Below, one piece after another: positions 6,404 through 12,394 of a DNA stretch of 12,394 nt (its first letter is position 1; each line of letters opens with the position of its first letter). The notes below the pieces were generated by a model. The model ran no database searches, was not told the DNA's origin, and worked only from the letters and a program-made list of their open reading frames with translations. A program made the position numbers and the translations under genes. Source of the stretch: Jatrophihabitans sp. (lineage in GTDB: Bacteria; Actinomycetota; Actinomycetes; Mycobacteriales; Jatrophihabitantaceae); NCBI GenBank assembly GCA_004299665.1, contig SCQZ01000455.1:1-12394 (forward strand), in the 5' to 3' direction.

Positions 6404-7426
6404 ATGCCGCCTGACGCCGAGGACCGCCATGCCTGGGAGCGCCCGGGGGCGCACGAGGTGGCGCCGGGGGTGTACCGCGTCCCGCTGCCGCTGCCCGGCG
6501 ACAGCCTCAAGGCCGTGAACGTCTACGCGATCGCCGACGGTGCCGACCGGCTCGTGCTGGTCGACGGCGGCTGGTCGCTCGCTGCCTCGCAGGAGCAGCT
6601 ACGGTCCTCGCTCGACGGCATCGGGTTCGGCCTGGAACACATCCGTGAGTTCCTCGTCACCCACGTGCACCGCGACCACTACACGCAGGCCGTCGCGCTG
6701 CGGCGCGTCACCGGCGCGTCGGTCAGCCTGGGCGAGGGCGAGCGCGCCAGTCTGGAAGCCTTCGCCGTCATGACCGAGCACCCCGACGTCGCGATCCTGC
6801 GCGCCGCAGGGGCGAGCGAGCTCGCCGCGATGCTCGCGGGCTTCCACGGCGAGCGCGACCTCACCGACTGGGAGCCGCCGGACCGCTGGCTGCCGGATGC
6901 CGTCGAGCTGCCGCTGCGCACCCGCACGCTGCAGGTCCACGCCACGCCCGGGCACACCCGCGGGCACGTCGTGTTCTCCGACCCGGAGCACGACCTGCTG
7001 TTCTCCGGCGATCACGTGCTGCCGCACATCACACCCTCGATCGGCATCGAACCGGCCCGGCCGCCCTCGCCGCTGCGCGACTACCTCGGCTCGCTCGCGC
7101 TCATCCGCTCGCTGCCCGACGCGACGCTGCTACCGGCCCACGGCCCGGTCGGGATGTCCGTCCACGACCGCATCGACGAGCTGGTGGCCCACCACGAGCA
7201 GCGGTTGGTCGCGACCCTCAAGGCGCTCGATCACGGGGCGAGCACGCCGTTCGAGGTGGCCTGCGCGCTCGGCTGGACCCGCCACGACCGGCGCTTCGGC
7301 GAGTTGGACGAGTTCAACCAGATGCTCGCCGTGCACGAGACGATCGCGCACCTGCGCGTGCTCGCCGAGCGCGATCTCGTGCGCTCGGAGTTCATCGACG
7401 GGGTCGAGCACTTCGCCGCCTGCTGA
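6404..7426 (+). CDS. MBL-fold metallo-hydrolase with C-terminal helical (winged-helix-like) domain
   Basis: The protein has 340 residues. The metallo-beta-lactamase core carries the zinc motif THVHRDH (86-92; H87, H89, D91, H92), then H184 in TPGHTRGH, D203 in FSGDHVLP and H246 in LLPAHGP, so all metal ligands are present. The N-terminal strands VYRVPLPLPGDSLKAVNVYAI and LVLVDGG are typical of the glyoxalase II/LACTB2-like branch. Residues 255-340 form a helical domain with TPFEVACALGW and HETIAHLRVLAERDLV, matching the winged-helix tail seen in LACTB2-type proteins. The substrate cannot be read from the sequence; thioesters, nucleic acid or small esters are all possible. It is the only plus-strand gene among the minus-strand cluster, divergent from the membrane-protein gene (84 bp between) and convergent with glmM (18 bp between). 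The ATG at 6404 is placed by the -10 box 6 nt upstream. Confidence 0.9.
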   Translation: MPPDAEDRHAWERPGAHEVAPGVYRVPLPLPGDSLKAVNVYAIADGADRLVLVDGGWSLAASQEQLRSSLDGIGFGLEHIREFLVTHVHRDHYTQAVALRRVTGASVSLGEGERASLEAFAVMTEHPDVAILRAAGASELAAMLAGFHGERDLTDWEPPDRWLPDAVELPLRTRTLQVHATPGHTRGHVVFSDPEHDLLFSGDHVLPHITPSIGIEPARPPSPLRDYLGSLALIRSLPDATLLPAHGPVGMSVHDRIDELVAHHEQRLVATLKALDHGASTPFEVACALGWTRHDRRFGELDEFNQMLAVHETIAHLRVLAERDLVRSEFIDGVEHFAAC

Positions 7427-7433
7427 CGCGGCG
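7414..7433. terminator. Possible shared hairpin between convergent MBL gene and glmM
   Basis: CGCCGC (7414-7419) and GCGGCG (7428-7433) form a 6-bp stem around an 8-nt loop that contains the MBL stop codon. It lies just before the end of convergent glmM, so it could act on both transcripts. There is no U-tract, and the stem overlaps coding sequence. Confidence 0.3.
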
Positions 7434-7444
7434 TGACGCGCGGC

Positions 7445-8803
7445 CTAGAGCGAACTGACGACGCCCGCCACGCGCCGGGCGACCTCGGCCGCGTGGTCCT
7501 CGCTGGCGGCCTCGACCATCACCCGCACCATCTGCTCGGTCCCCGAAGGGCGTAGCAGGACCCGCCCGTCATCGCCCAGTTCCGCCTCGGCCGCGGCGAC
7601 CGCCTCCCGCACGGCAGGCGCATCCACCGCGGCGCGCTTGTCGGCCACGTCGACGTTGACCAGCACCTGCGGCAGCCGCGTCACGACCGCGGCCAGCTTC
7701 GCCAGCGGCTGCTGCGTCGCCGCCATCTGCCCCATCACCATCAACGCGGTGAGTAGTCCGTCGCCGGTGGTCGCCAGTTCGGGGAACACCACGTGCCCGC
7801 TCTGCTCGCCACCGAGGCTGTAGCCGTGCTCGCGCAGCGCCTCCAGCACGTAGCGGTCCCCGACGGCGGTGCTCACCACGGCGATCCCTGCCTCGCGCAT
7901 CGCGTGGTGGAAGCCGAGGTTGCTCATCACGGTGGCGACGACGGTCGAGTCGCGCAGCCGGCCGGCCTCGTGCATCGCGATCGCGCAGATCGCCAGGATC
8001 TGGTCGCCGTCGACGACCGCGCCGTGCGCGTCGACCGCCAGGCAGCGGTCGGCATCGCCGTCGTGCGCGATACCCAGGTCCGCGCCGGCGTCGCGCACCG
8101 CCGCGACGAGCGCGTCCAGGTGGGTCGACCCGACCCCGTCGTTGATGTTGAGCCCGTCCGGTTCCGCCGCGATCGTCGTGACGGTCGCCCCCGCGCGCCG
8201 GTACAGCTGCGGCGCGACCTGCGACGCCGCACCGTGCGCGCAGTCGACGACGACCCGCAGTCCGTCGAGGCGGGTGGGCGCCGCAGCCAGCAGGTGGGCG
8301 AGGTAGCGATCGGTGGCGTCCGCGGCGTCGCGCACCCGCCCGACGTCGGCGCCGACCGGCCGCTGAACCGCGCCACCTTCCACCGCTGCCTCGATCTCGG
8401 CCTCGATCGCGTCGGGCAGCTTGTGCCCGCCGGCGGCGAACAGCTTCAGCCCGTTGTCCGGCATCGGGTTGTGCGAGGCGGACAGCACCACGCCGACGTC
8501 CGCGCCGTAGTCGCCGGTGAGGAACGCGACCGCCGGGGTAGGCAGCACCCCCAGCCGGAGCACATCCGCCCCGGCCGATGTCAGGCCGGCGACGACGGCC
8601 GCCTCCAGCATCTCCCCGGAGGCCCGCGGGTCGCGGCCGACGACCGCAAGCGGGCGGTGCGTCGTATGCGTCACCAGCACCCGGGCCGCCGCCGCGGAGA
8701 TCGCCAGCGCCAGCTCCGGGGTCAGCTCGGCGTTCGCCAGCCCGCGAACGCCGTCCGTCCCGAAGTACCGGCGCACCGTGCCACCGCTGACCGCGTGGCT
8801 CAT
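7445..8803 (-). CDS. glmM: Phosphoglucosamine mutase
   Basis: The protein has 452 residues, normal for GlmM. It converts glucosamine-6-phosphate to glucosamine-1-phosphate, the step after GlmS in UDP-GlcNAc synthesis. Four landmarks are present in order: the N-terminal YFGTDGVRG (13-21); the phosphoserine loop VLSASHNPMPDNG (106-118) with S110 as catalytic serine; the metal loop HDGDADR (247-253); the sugar-binding GGEQSGH (331-337); and the phosphate-binding RPSGTE (418-423). The ATG at 8803 lies 4 nt after the rpsI stop, without a strong Shine-Dalgarno, so translation is likely coupled. A GTG nine codons downstream (before RRYFGTDG) is an alternative that would better match the family's short N-terminus. 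It forms the 3' end of the rplM-rpsI-glmM unit. Confidence 0.98.
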   Translation of the reverse strand: MSHAVSGGTVRRYFGTDGVRGLANAELTPELALAISAAAARVLVTHTTHRPLAVVGRDPRASGEMLEAAVVAGLTSAGADVLRLGVLPTPAVAFLTGDYGADVGVVLSASHNPMPDNGLKLFAAGGHKLPDAIEAEIEAAVEGGAVQRPVGADVGRVRDAADATDRYLAHLLAAAPTRLDGLRVVVDCAHGAASQVAPQLYRRAGATVTTIAAEPDGLNINDGVGSTHLDALVAAVRDAGADLGIAHDGDADRCLAVDAHGAVVDGDQILAICAIAMHEAGRLRDSTVVATVMSNLGFHHAMREAGIAVVSTAVGDRYVLEALREHGYSLGGEQSGHVVFPELATTGDGLLTALMVMGQMAATQQPLAKLAAVVTRLPQVLVNVDVADKRAAVDAPAVREAVAAAEAELGDDGRVLLRPSGTEQMVRVMVEAASEDHAAEVARRVAGVVSSL

Positions 8804-8807
8804 ACGC

Positions 8808-9314
8808 TTACCGCTTCGAGTACTGCGGTGCCTTACGGGCCTTCTTCAGGCCGTACTTCTTGCGTTCCTTCACCCGCGCGTCGCGGGTCAGGAAGCCCGC
8901 CTTCTTCAGCGCCGGGCGGTCGTCCGGCTCGAGACCGATCAGCGCTCGCGCGATCGCCAGCCGCAGCGCCCCGGCCTGGCCGGTCACGCCGCCGCCCGCG
9001 AGCGTCGCGATGACGTCGAACCGGCCGTCCTTCTCCAGCGCGACGAACGGCTCACGGATGAGCTGCTGGTGCACCTTGTTGGGGAAGTAGCCCTCGAGGG
9101 TGCGGCCGTTGAGCTTGAACTCGCCGCTTCCCGGGACCAGCCGGACACGGACGACGGCCTCCTTGCGGCGGCCGACGGTGGGTGCCCCCCCGGCCGGGCG
9201 GGCGGAGCCGCTGGTCGACGGGGAGGCGGCGGCAGCGCGCGGGTGGCCGCCGGCAGCGCGGGTCCCGCCGGCCGTGGCGGCGTAGCTGCTGGGCGTGGGA
9301 ACGGGGTTGGTCAC
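8808..9314 (-). CDS. rpsI: 30S ribosomal protein S9
   Basis: The protein has 168 residues. The conserved S9 core starts at about residue 46 with TVGRRKEAVVRVRLVPG, includes GYFPNKVHQQLIREP and GGGVTGQAGALRLAIARAL (107-125), and ends with the highly conserved basic tail KKARKAPQYSKR. In the 30S head this tail reaches the P-site tRNA. The first ~45 residues are an Ala/Pro/Ser/Gly-rich extension; actinobacterial S9 proteins carry such a low-complexity extension, and this one is somewhat long compared with the roughly 150-residue mycobacterial form. The start is GTG, overlapping the rplM stop as GTGA, so the two are translationally coupled. Confidence 0.97.
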   Translation of the reverse strand: MTNPVPTPSSYAATAGGTRAAGGHPRAAAASPSTSGSARPAGGAPTVGRRKEAVVRVRLVPGSGEFKLNGRTLEGYFPNKVHQQLIREPFVALEKDGRFDVIATLAGGGVTGQAGALRLAIARALIGLEPDDRPALKKAGFLTRDARVKERKKYGLKKARKAPQYSKR

Positions 9315-9751
9315 TGGGACACCTGCTTGATCTCGAACGGCTGGGGCTTCTGCGCGGCGTGCGGGTGCTCGGGGCCCGCGTAGACCTTCAGCTTCTTCAG
9401 CTGGGCCCGGCCGATGGTGTTCTTGGGGAGCATGCCCTTGACGGCCAACTCGATGACGCGCTCGGGCTTGGACTCGAGGAGTTCACCCACGGTCCGGCGC
9501 GAGAGACCGCCCGGGTAGCCCGAGTGGCGGTAGCGGTACTCGTCGCGCTTGCCGGCGCTGACCGCGATCTTCTCGGCGTTGACGACGACGACGAAGTCGC
9601 CGGTGTCGAGGTGCGGGGCGAACTGCGGCTTGTGCTTTCCACGCAGCAGCGTCGCCGCCTGGCTCGCCAGGCGTCCCAGGACGATGTCGGTGGCGTCGAT
9701 GACGTGCCAGCGGCGCTCCACGGCGCCGGGCTTGGGGGTGTAGGTGCCCAC
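9311..9751 (-). CDS. rplM: 50S ribosomal protein L13
   Basis: The protein has 146 residues. It shows the L13 landmarks WHVIDATDIVLGRLAS (15-30), RGKHKPQFAP (37-46), GDFVVVVNAEKI (51-62), HSGYPGGL (76-83), GMLPKNTIGR (106-115) and the actinobacterial C-terminus KVYAGPEHPHAAQKPQPFE. L13 is an early-assembling 50S protein. The GTG at 9751 gives the family N-terminus (xxTYTPKPG...W) and has AGG six nucleotides upstream. An in-frame GTG at 9778 and a longer frame to 9892 would add residues with no counterpart in the family. It is the first gene of rplM-rpsI-glmM, transcribed from a consensus-like promoter about 110 nt upstream. Confidence 0.97.
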   Translation of the reverse strand: MGTYTPKPGAVERRWHVIDATDIVLGRLASQAATLLRGKHKPQFAPHLDTGDFVVVVNAEKIAVSAGKRDEYRYRHSGYPGGLSRRTVGELLESKPERVIELAVKGMLPKNTIGRAQLKKLKVYAGPEHPHAAQKPQPFEIKQVSQ

Positions 9752-9785
9752 CGGGTACCTGCTCTCTCGGGTCTTCACGCCACCC

Positions 9786-9818
9786 GGGGGCGGCGCCCCC
9801 GCGGTCGCGGCTGCGACC
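9786..9818 (-). other. Two hairpins in the rplM 5' leader
   Basis: Within the predicted ~105-nt leader, GGTCGC/GCGACC (9803-9808 and 9813-9818, 4-nt loop) and GGGGGC/GCCCCC (9786-9791 and 9795-9800, 3-nt loop) form two adjacent 6-bp GC stems, about 35 nt before the rplM GTG. Ribosomal-protein leaders are often autoregulatory, but I recognise no known L13 leader motif here. Confidence 0.4.
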
Positions 9819-9863
9819 CCGGGGCATGGCCTGCGCGCGCAGCGGGCCTGCGCACAAGGCTTC

Positions 9864-9892
9864 AGCCTACCGGCCGCCGACGGGCCGTCCAA
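9864..9892 (-). promoter_or_regulatory. Promoter of the rplM-rpsI-glmM operon
   Basis: The minus strand has TTGGAC (9887-9892), a 17-bp spacer and TAGGCT (9864-9869). Both boxes fit the principal sigma factor consensus of actinobacteria and the spacing is ideal. The transcription start should lie near 9857, leaving a leader of about 105 nt before the rplM start. Confidence 0.7.
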
Positions 9893-9923
9893 ATTGCCGC
9901 ACCTGCCGCGCCTCCCGGCTCGT

Positions 9924-9935
9924 TAACCTGGAGGG
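9924..9935 (+). promoter_or_regulatory. -10-like box and purine-rich site before the sortase gene
   Basis: TAACCT (9924-9929) resembles a -10 element and is followed directly by GGAGGG (9930-9935), a strong Shine-Dalgarno-like sequence. They cannot both work on one transcript, since a start from this -10 would begin after GGAGGG. Either the promoter lies further upstream and GGAGGG is the ribosome site, or the mRNA is nearly leaderless. Confidence 0.4.
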
Positions 9936-9939
9936 ACAG

Positions 9940-10650
9940 ATGCGCATGTCGACACGAACCGGATCTCGCGACGCCACCCTGGTGGGGTGGGTGCCGTTCG
10001 CCTGCATGCTCGCGGCGATCGCGCTCCTGGCGACCTCCGCCGTGATGTGGGTGCTGTCGCCGAACTGGGGGCTGCGCAACCCGATCACCGCGCCACGCGA
10101 CATCGGGGTCGTCCCGCAGTCGGCGAGCCCGGTGGCCGTCGAGCAGTCGGCAGCGCGGACCGTCCTGGAATCACCCGATCGCATCGTCATCCCGAAGCTG
10201 CACACCGACGCCCCGATCGTCGCGGTGGGCACCGAGCCGAGCGGGGCGCTGCAGATCCCGCTCGACCCGAGGGTCACCGGCTGGTGGCGGTACGGCGCCG
10301 AGCCGGGTGCGGCCGTCGGGTCGGCGATCATCGCCGGGCACATCAACTACGCGGGCGTCGAGGGCGCGCTCGCCCGGATCGGCACGCTGGATCCGGGCGA
10401 TCGGATCGTCGTCTACGGCCTCGTGGCCGGCCGGCAGCAGCAGGTGCAGTTCCGGGTGACCGGCGTGCGCACCTACGTCAAGAAGACCTTGCCGTACCAG
10501 GAGATCTTCGACCAGCGCAGCATCGGGCGACTGGTGGTCGTCACCTGCGGCGGCCCGTTCGACGCGAGCACCGGCAACTACCTGGACAACATCGTCGCCT
10601 ACGCGGTGCCCGTGACGGCCGCGGACGGCACGCCACCGCCGCCCTCCTGA
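9940..10650 (+). CDS. Sortase-family protein, class F-like, lacking the usual C-terminal catalytic Arg
   Basis: The protein has 236 residues. A short charged N-terminus and one membrane segment (about 16-39) anchor it with the catalytic domain outside. A linker (40-80) leads to the sortase beta-barrel with RIVIPKLHTDAPIV (81-94), VTGWWRYGAEPG (112-123), GSAIIAGHINYAG (127-139; catalytic H134) and VVVTCGGPFD (199-208; catalytic C203). The TCGGPFD...YxDN signature is that of actinobacterial class F sortases, transpeptidases or hydrolases acting on wall proteins with LPXTG-like signals. The expected arginine after the cysteine is missing: no Arg occurs between C203 and the C-terminus, and the segment reads TGNYLDN (211-217). 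Two in-frame ATGs (9940 and 9946) are possible; GGAGGG is 4 and 10 nt from them. No LPXTG substrate is encoded in the window. It is divergent from rplM. Confidence 0.85.
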   Translation: MRMSTRTGSRDATLVGWVPFACMLAAIALLATSAVMWVLSPNWGLRNPITAPRDIGVVPQSASPVAVEQSAARTVLESPDRIVIPKLHTDAPIVAVGTEPSGALQIPLDPRVTGWWRYGAEPGAAVGSAIIAGHINYAGVEGALARIGTLDPGDRIVVYGLVAGRQQQVQFRVTGVRTYVKKTLPYQEIFDQRSIGRLVVVTCGGPFDASTGNYLDNIVAYAVPVTAADGTPPPPS

Positions 10651-10655
10651 TCCCT

Positions 10656-10671
10656 CGGCGGCGGGACGCCG
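10656..10671 (+). terminator. Weak hairpin after the sortase gene
   Basis: CGGCG (10656-10660) and CGCCG (10667-10671) form a 5-bp stem with a 6-nt loop, 5 nt past the sortase stop. There is no U-tract. The adjoining leaderless-type promoter of the next gene supports a transcription boundary here, but the hairpin itself is weak. Confidence 0.25.
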
Positions 10672-10687
10672 CAAGATCGGTCGGGAA

Positions 10688-10693
10688 TAGGGT
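10688..10693 (+). promoter_or_regulatory. -10 box of the alpha/beta-hydrolase gene (leaderless start)
   Basis: TAGGGT matches TANNNT and ends 6 nt before the GTG at 10700. The intervening GAGGGA abuts the start codon, too close to act as a Shine-Dalgarno site, so a leaderless transcript is the simpler reading. Confidence 0.5.
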
Positions 10694-10699
10694 GAGGGA

Positions 10700-11284
10700 G
10701 TGCCACGCATCACGCGCTCGGTCCCGGTGGTGATCCTGCACGGCTGGCACGGCAGCGGCCCCGATCACTGGCAGAGCCTGCTCGCCGCCGACCTGCGTTC
10801 CGCCGGGCGCGAGGTGCGCTACCCGCTGCTGCCCGATCCCGACGCGCCGCGGCTGGCAGCGTGGCTCGCCGCGCTCGACGCCACGCTCGACGGGATGCCC
10901 GAGCAGGGCTACGACCTCGTGGCCCACTCCCTCGGGGCGGTGCTGTGGCTGCACCACGCGGCGGGCCCGGGCGGCACGCCCCGGCCCGCCCGCGCCGTGC
11001 TCGTGGCACCCCCCTCCCCGCGCGCGCCCATCGCCGAACTCTCCTCGTTCCTGCCGCCGCCGCTGGACGTGGAGGCGGTGCGTGCCGCGGCGGGCGGGAC
11101 GATCCTGGTGGCCGGGGACGACGATCCGCACCTGCCCGAGGGGATCGCCGACGCGTACGCGCGGCCGCTGAAGATCGCTACCACGGTGGTGCCGGGCGGC
11201 GGCCACCTCAACACCGAGTCCGGCTTCGGTCCGTGGCCGGCGATGTCGGCGTGGTGCAACCGCGACAGTCTCGCGTTCTACTGA
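10700..11284 (+). CDS. RBBP9/YdeN-family alpha/beta hydrolase
   Basis: The protein has 194 residues, typical for the small RBBP9/YdeN serine hydrolase family. The oxyanion-side motif is LHGWHGSGPDHWQ (13-25), diagnostic for this family. The nucleophile elbow is AHSLGA (75-80) with S77. The acid is probably D142 in GDDDP (139-143), and the histidine is H169 in GGGHLN (167-171), so a full catalytic triad is present. No signal peptide or membrane segment is seen, so it should be cytoplasmic. The natural substrate is unknown for bacterial members; esterase or small-peptide hydrolase activity is inferred. The GTG at 10700 is set by the -10 box 6 nt upstream and by the family N-terminus (VPVVILHG). 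The FAD-oxidase gene begins 4 nt after its stop, so the two are probably co-transcribed. Confidence 0.9.
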   Translation: MPRITRSVPVVILHGWHGSGPDHWQSLLAADLRSAGREVRYPLLPDPDAPRLAAWLAALDATLDGMPEQGYDLVAHSLGAVLWLHHAAGPGGTPRPARAVLVAPPSPRAPIAELSSFLPPPLDVEAVRAAAGGTILVAGDDDPHLPEGIADAYARPLKIATTVVPGGGHLNTESGFGPWPAMSAWCNRDSLAFY

Positions 11285-11288
11285 GGTC

Positions 11289-12394
11289 GTGACACCGGTG
11301 ACCACAAGCCCCCCGCGCGACGCCGCCGACCTCGCCGACCTGGCCGGGTCGCTACCCGGCGGCGCCCTGATCACCGACCGCGACGTGCTCGCCGGGTACC
11401 GCCAGGACTGGGCGTGCGACCCGAACGCCGGGTGGCCGCGCGCCGTCGTGCGGGCCACCGGCACCGCCGACGTGCAGGCGACCTTGCGCTGGGCGAGCGC
11501 GACGCGCACGCCCGTCGTCCCCCGCGGCGCCGGGTCGGGGCTGTCCGGCGGCAGCAGTGCCGTCGACGGGTGCATCGTGCTGAGCACCGAGCGGATGAGG
11601 GCGATCACCGTCGACCCGGTCTCGCGGGTCGCGATCACCCAGCCGGGCCTGCTGAACGTCGAGGTCAAGCGGGCCGCCGCCGAACACGGGCTGTTCTACC
11701 CGCCGGACCCGTCGTCGTTCGAGATCTGCTCGATCGGCGGCAACGCCGCGACGAACGCCGGCGGCCTGTGCTGCGTGAAGTACGGCGTCACCACCGACTA
11801 CGTGCTGGGCATGGAGGTCGTGCTGGCCGACGGCACCGCGCTGCGGCTGGGCGGGCCGCGGCTCAAGGACGTCGCCGGCCTCGCGCTGACCAAGATGTTC
11901 GTCGGCTCCGGCGGCATCCTGGGGGTGTTCACCGAACTCACGCTGCGCCTCGTCCCCGCCCCGCCATCGGCGAGCACGATGGTCGCGCAGTTCGCCTCGA
12001 TCGAGGCCGCCACCGCCGCCGTGCTGGCGATCACCTCGCGGTTGCGCCCCTCGATGCTGGAGTTCATGGACAACACCTCCATCAACGCCGTCGAGGACTA
12101 CACCTCGATGGGGCTGGACCGCACCGCCGGTGCCCTGCTCGTGGGCCGCAGCGACGCTCCGGGCGCCACCGCCGCGGCCGAGATCGCGCTCATGGCGCAG
12201 GCGTGCCGCGACTGCGGTGCCGCCGACGTGTTCACGACCGACGACCCGGCCGAGGGCGAGGCGTTCGCCGCGGCCCGGCGTGCCGCCTTCCCCGCGCTGC
12301 AGCGGCTGGGTTCGCTGCTGCTCGAGGACGTCGGGGTCGCGCTGCCGAAGCTGCCCACCCTGGTCAGCGGGATCGCCCGGATCGCCACCCGGCT
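11289..12394 (+). CDS. FAD-linked oxidase, GlcD/D-2-hydroxyacid dehydrogenase-like (3' end outside window)
   Basis: The reading frame stays open to the right edge, giving about 368 residues of a family usually near 450-480. It begins with a variable N-terminus and ADLADLAGSLPGGALITDRDVLAGY in overlapping short motifs. The FAD-binding (PCMH) domain shows PRGAGSGLSGG (79-89), TQPGLLN (117-123), YPPDPSS (137-143), SIGGNAATNAGG (148-159) and KYG (164-166), then GSGGILGVFTELTLRLVP (207-224). The start of the C-terminal FAD-oxidase cap follows, with SMLEFMD around 260 and LLLEDVG near the edge. This is the vanillyl-alcohol-oxidase superfamily, GlcD/LldD-unrelated FAD branch: glycolate, D-lactate or 2-hydroxyglutarate dehydrogenases. 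The substrate cannot be told from the visible part. GTG 11289 (4 nt after the hydrolase stop) and GTG 11298 are both possible starts; GAGG at 11283-11286 is rather close to the first and rather far from the second. Confidence 0.9.
   Translation, partial: MTPVTTSPPRDAADLADLAGSLPGGALITDRDVLAGYRQDWACDPNAGWPRAVVRATGTADVQATLRWASATRTPVVPRGAGSGLSGGSSAVDGCIVLSTERMRAITVDPVSRVAITQPGLLNVEVKRAAAEHGLFYPPDPSSFEICSIGGNAATNAGGLCCVKYGVTTDYVLGMEVVLADGTALRLGGPRLKDVAGLALTKMFVGSGGILGVFTELTLRLVPAPPSASTMVAQFASIEAATAAVLAITSRLRPSMLEFMDNTSINAVEDYTSMGLDRTAGALLVGRSDAPGATAAAEIALMAQACRDCGAADVFTTDDPAEGEAFAAARRAAFPALQRLGSLLLEDVGVALPKLPTLVSGIARIATR

Noticed and set aside
9752..9892. N-terminal extension of L13 to 193 codons
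   Set aside because: The extension covers the leader hairpins and the -10 region of the predicted promoter, and L13 proteins begin near TYTPKPG.
1..12394. CRISPR arrays, tRNA or rRNA genes, insertion sequences, toxin-antitoxin pairs or a multi-gene defence system
   Set aside because: No regularly spaced repeats, cloverleaf-like segments, transposase motifs or small paired ORFs were seen. The Uma2 gene alone does not make a defence cassette.

Overview
This window comes from a high-GC actinobacterial chromosome. The evidence is the strong G/C bias at third codon positions, frequent GTG starts, a fused NAD(P)HX epimerase/dehydratase, an N-terminally extended ribosomal protein S9, and the gene order rplM-rpsI-glmM-...-glmS-...-acpS-nnr, which is the conserved actinobacterial housekeeping order. 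I cannot assign a genus from sequence alone.

Layout. Almost everything from 1 to 9751 reads on the minus strand, and everything from 9940 to the end reads on the plus strand. The switch is a divergent region (9752-9939) that carries a clear promoter for rplM. In minus-strand transcription order the genes are: rplM and rpsI (ribosomal proteins L13 and S9, overlapping by 4 nt); glmM (phosphoglucosamine mutase, 4 nt after rpsI); a plus-strand metallo-beta-lactamase-fold hydrolase with a C-terminal helical domain (6404-7426), convergent with glmM; a small membrane protein with a Thr/Val- and Pro/Ser-rich tail, divergent from the hydrolase; glmS; a YumC-type ferredoxin/flavodoxin-NADP reductase; acpS; the bifunctional NAD(P)HX repair enzyme; and a Uma2-family PD-(D/E)XK protein. 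The plus-strand arm holds a sortase with class F features, an RBBP9/YdeN-like alpha/beta hydrolase and a GlcD-like FAD-linked oxidase that runs off the right edge.

How the genes relate. GlmS and GlmM supply two steps on the route to UDP-GlcNAc for peptidoglycan. AcpS activates acyl carrier proteins for lipid synthesis, NnrD/NnrE repairs damaged NAD(P)H, and L13/S9 feed ribosome assembly. The hydrolase, the membrane protein and the reductase sit between members of this core order and appear to have their own promoters. Several genes (reductase, MBL hydrolase, RBBP9-like hydrolase) have a TANNNT -10 element only 6-7 nt before the start codon, the signature of leaderless mRNAs.

I looked for an undescribed system and did not find a convincing one; this is largely a core-genome region. 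The points most worth a second look are the sortase that lacks the expected C-terminal catalytic arginine, the LacI-type operator-like palindrome over the -35 box of the membrane-protein promoter, a perfect inverted repeat in front of the reductase, and a structured leader before rplM.
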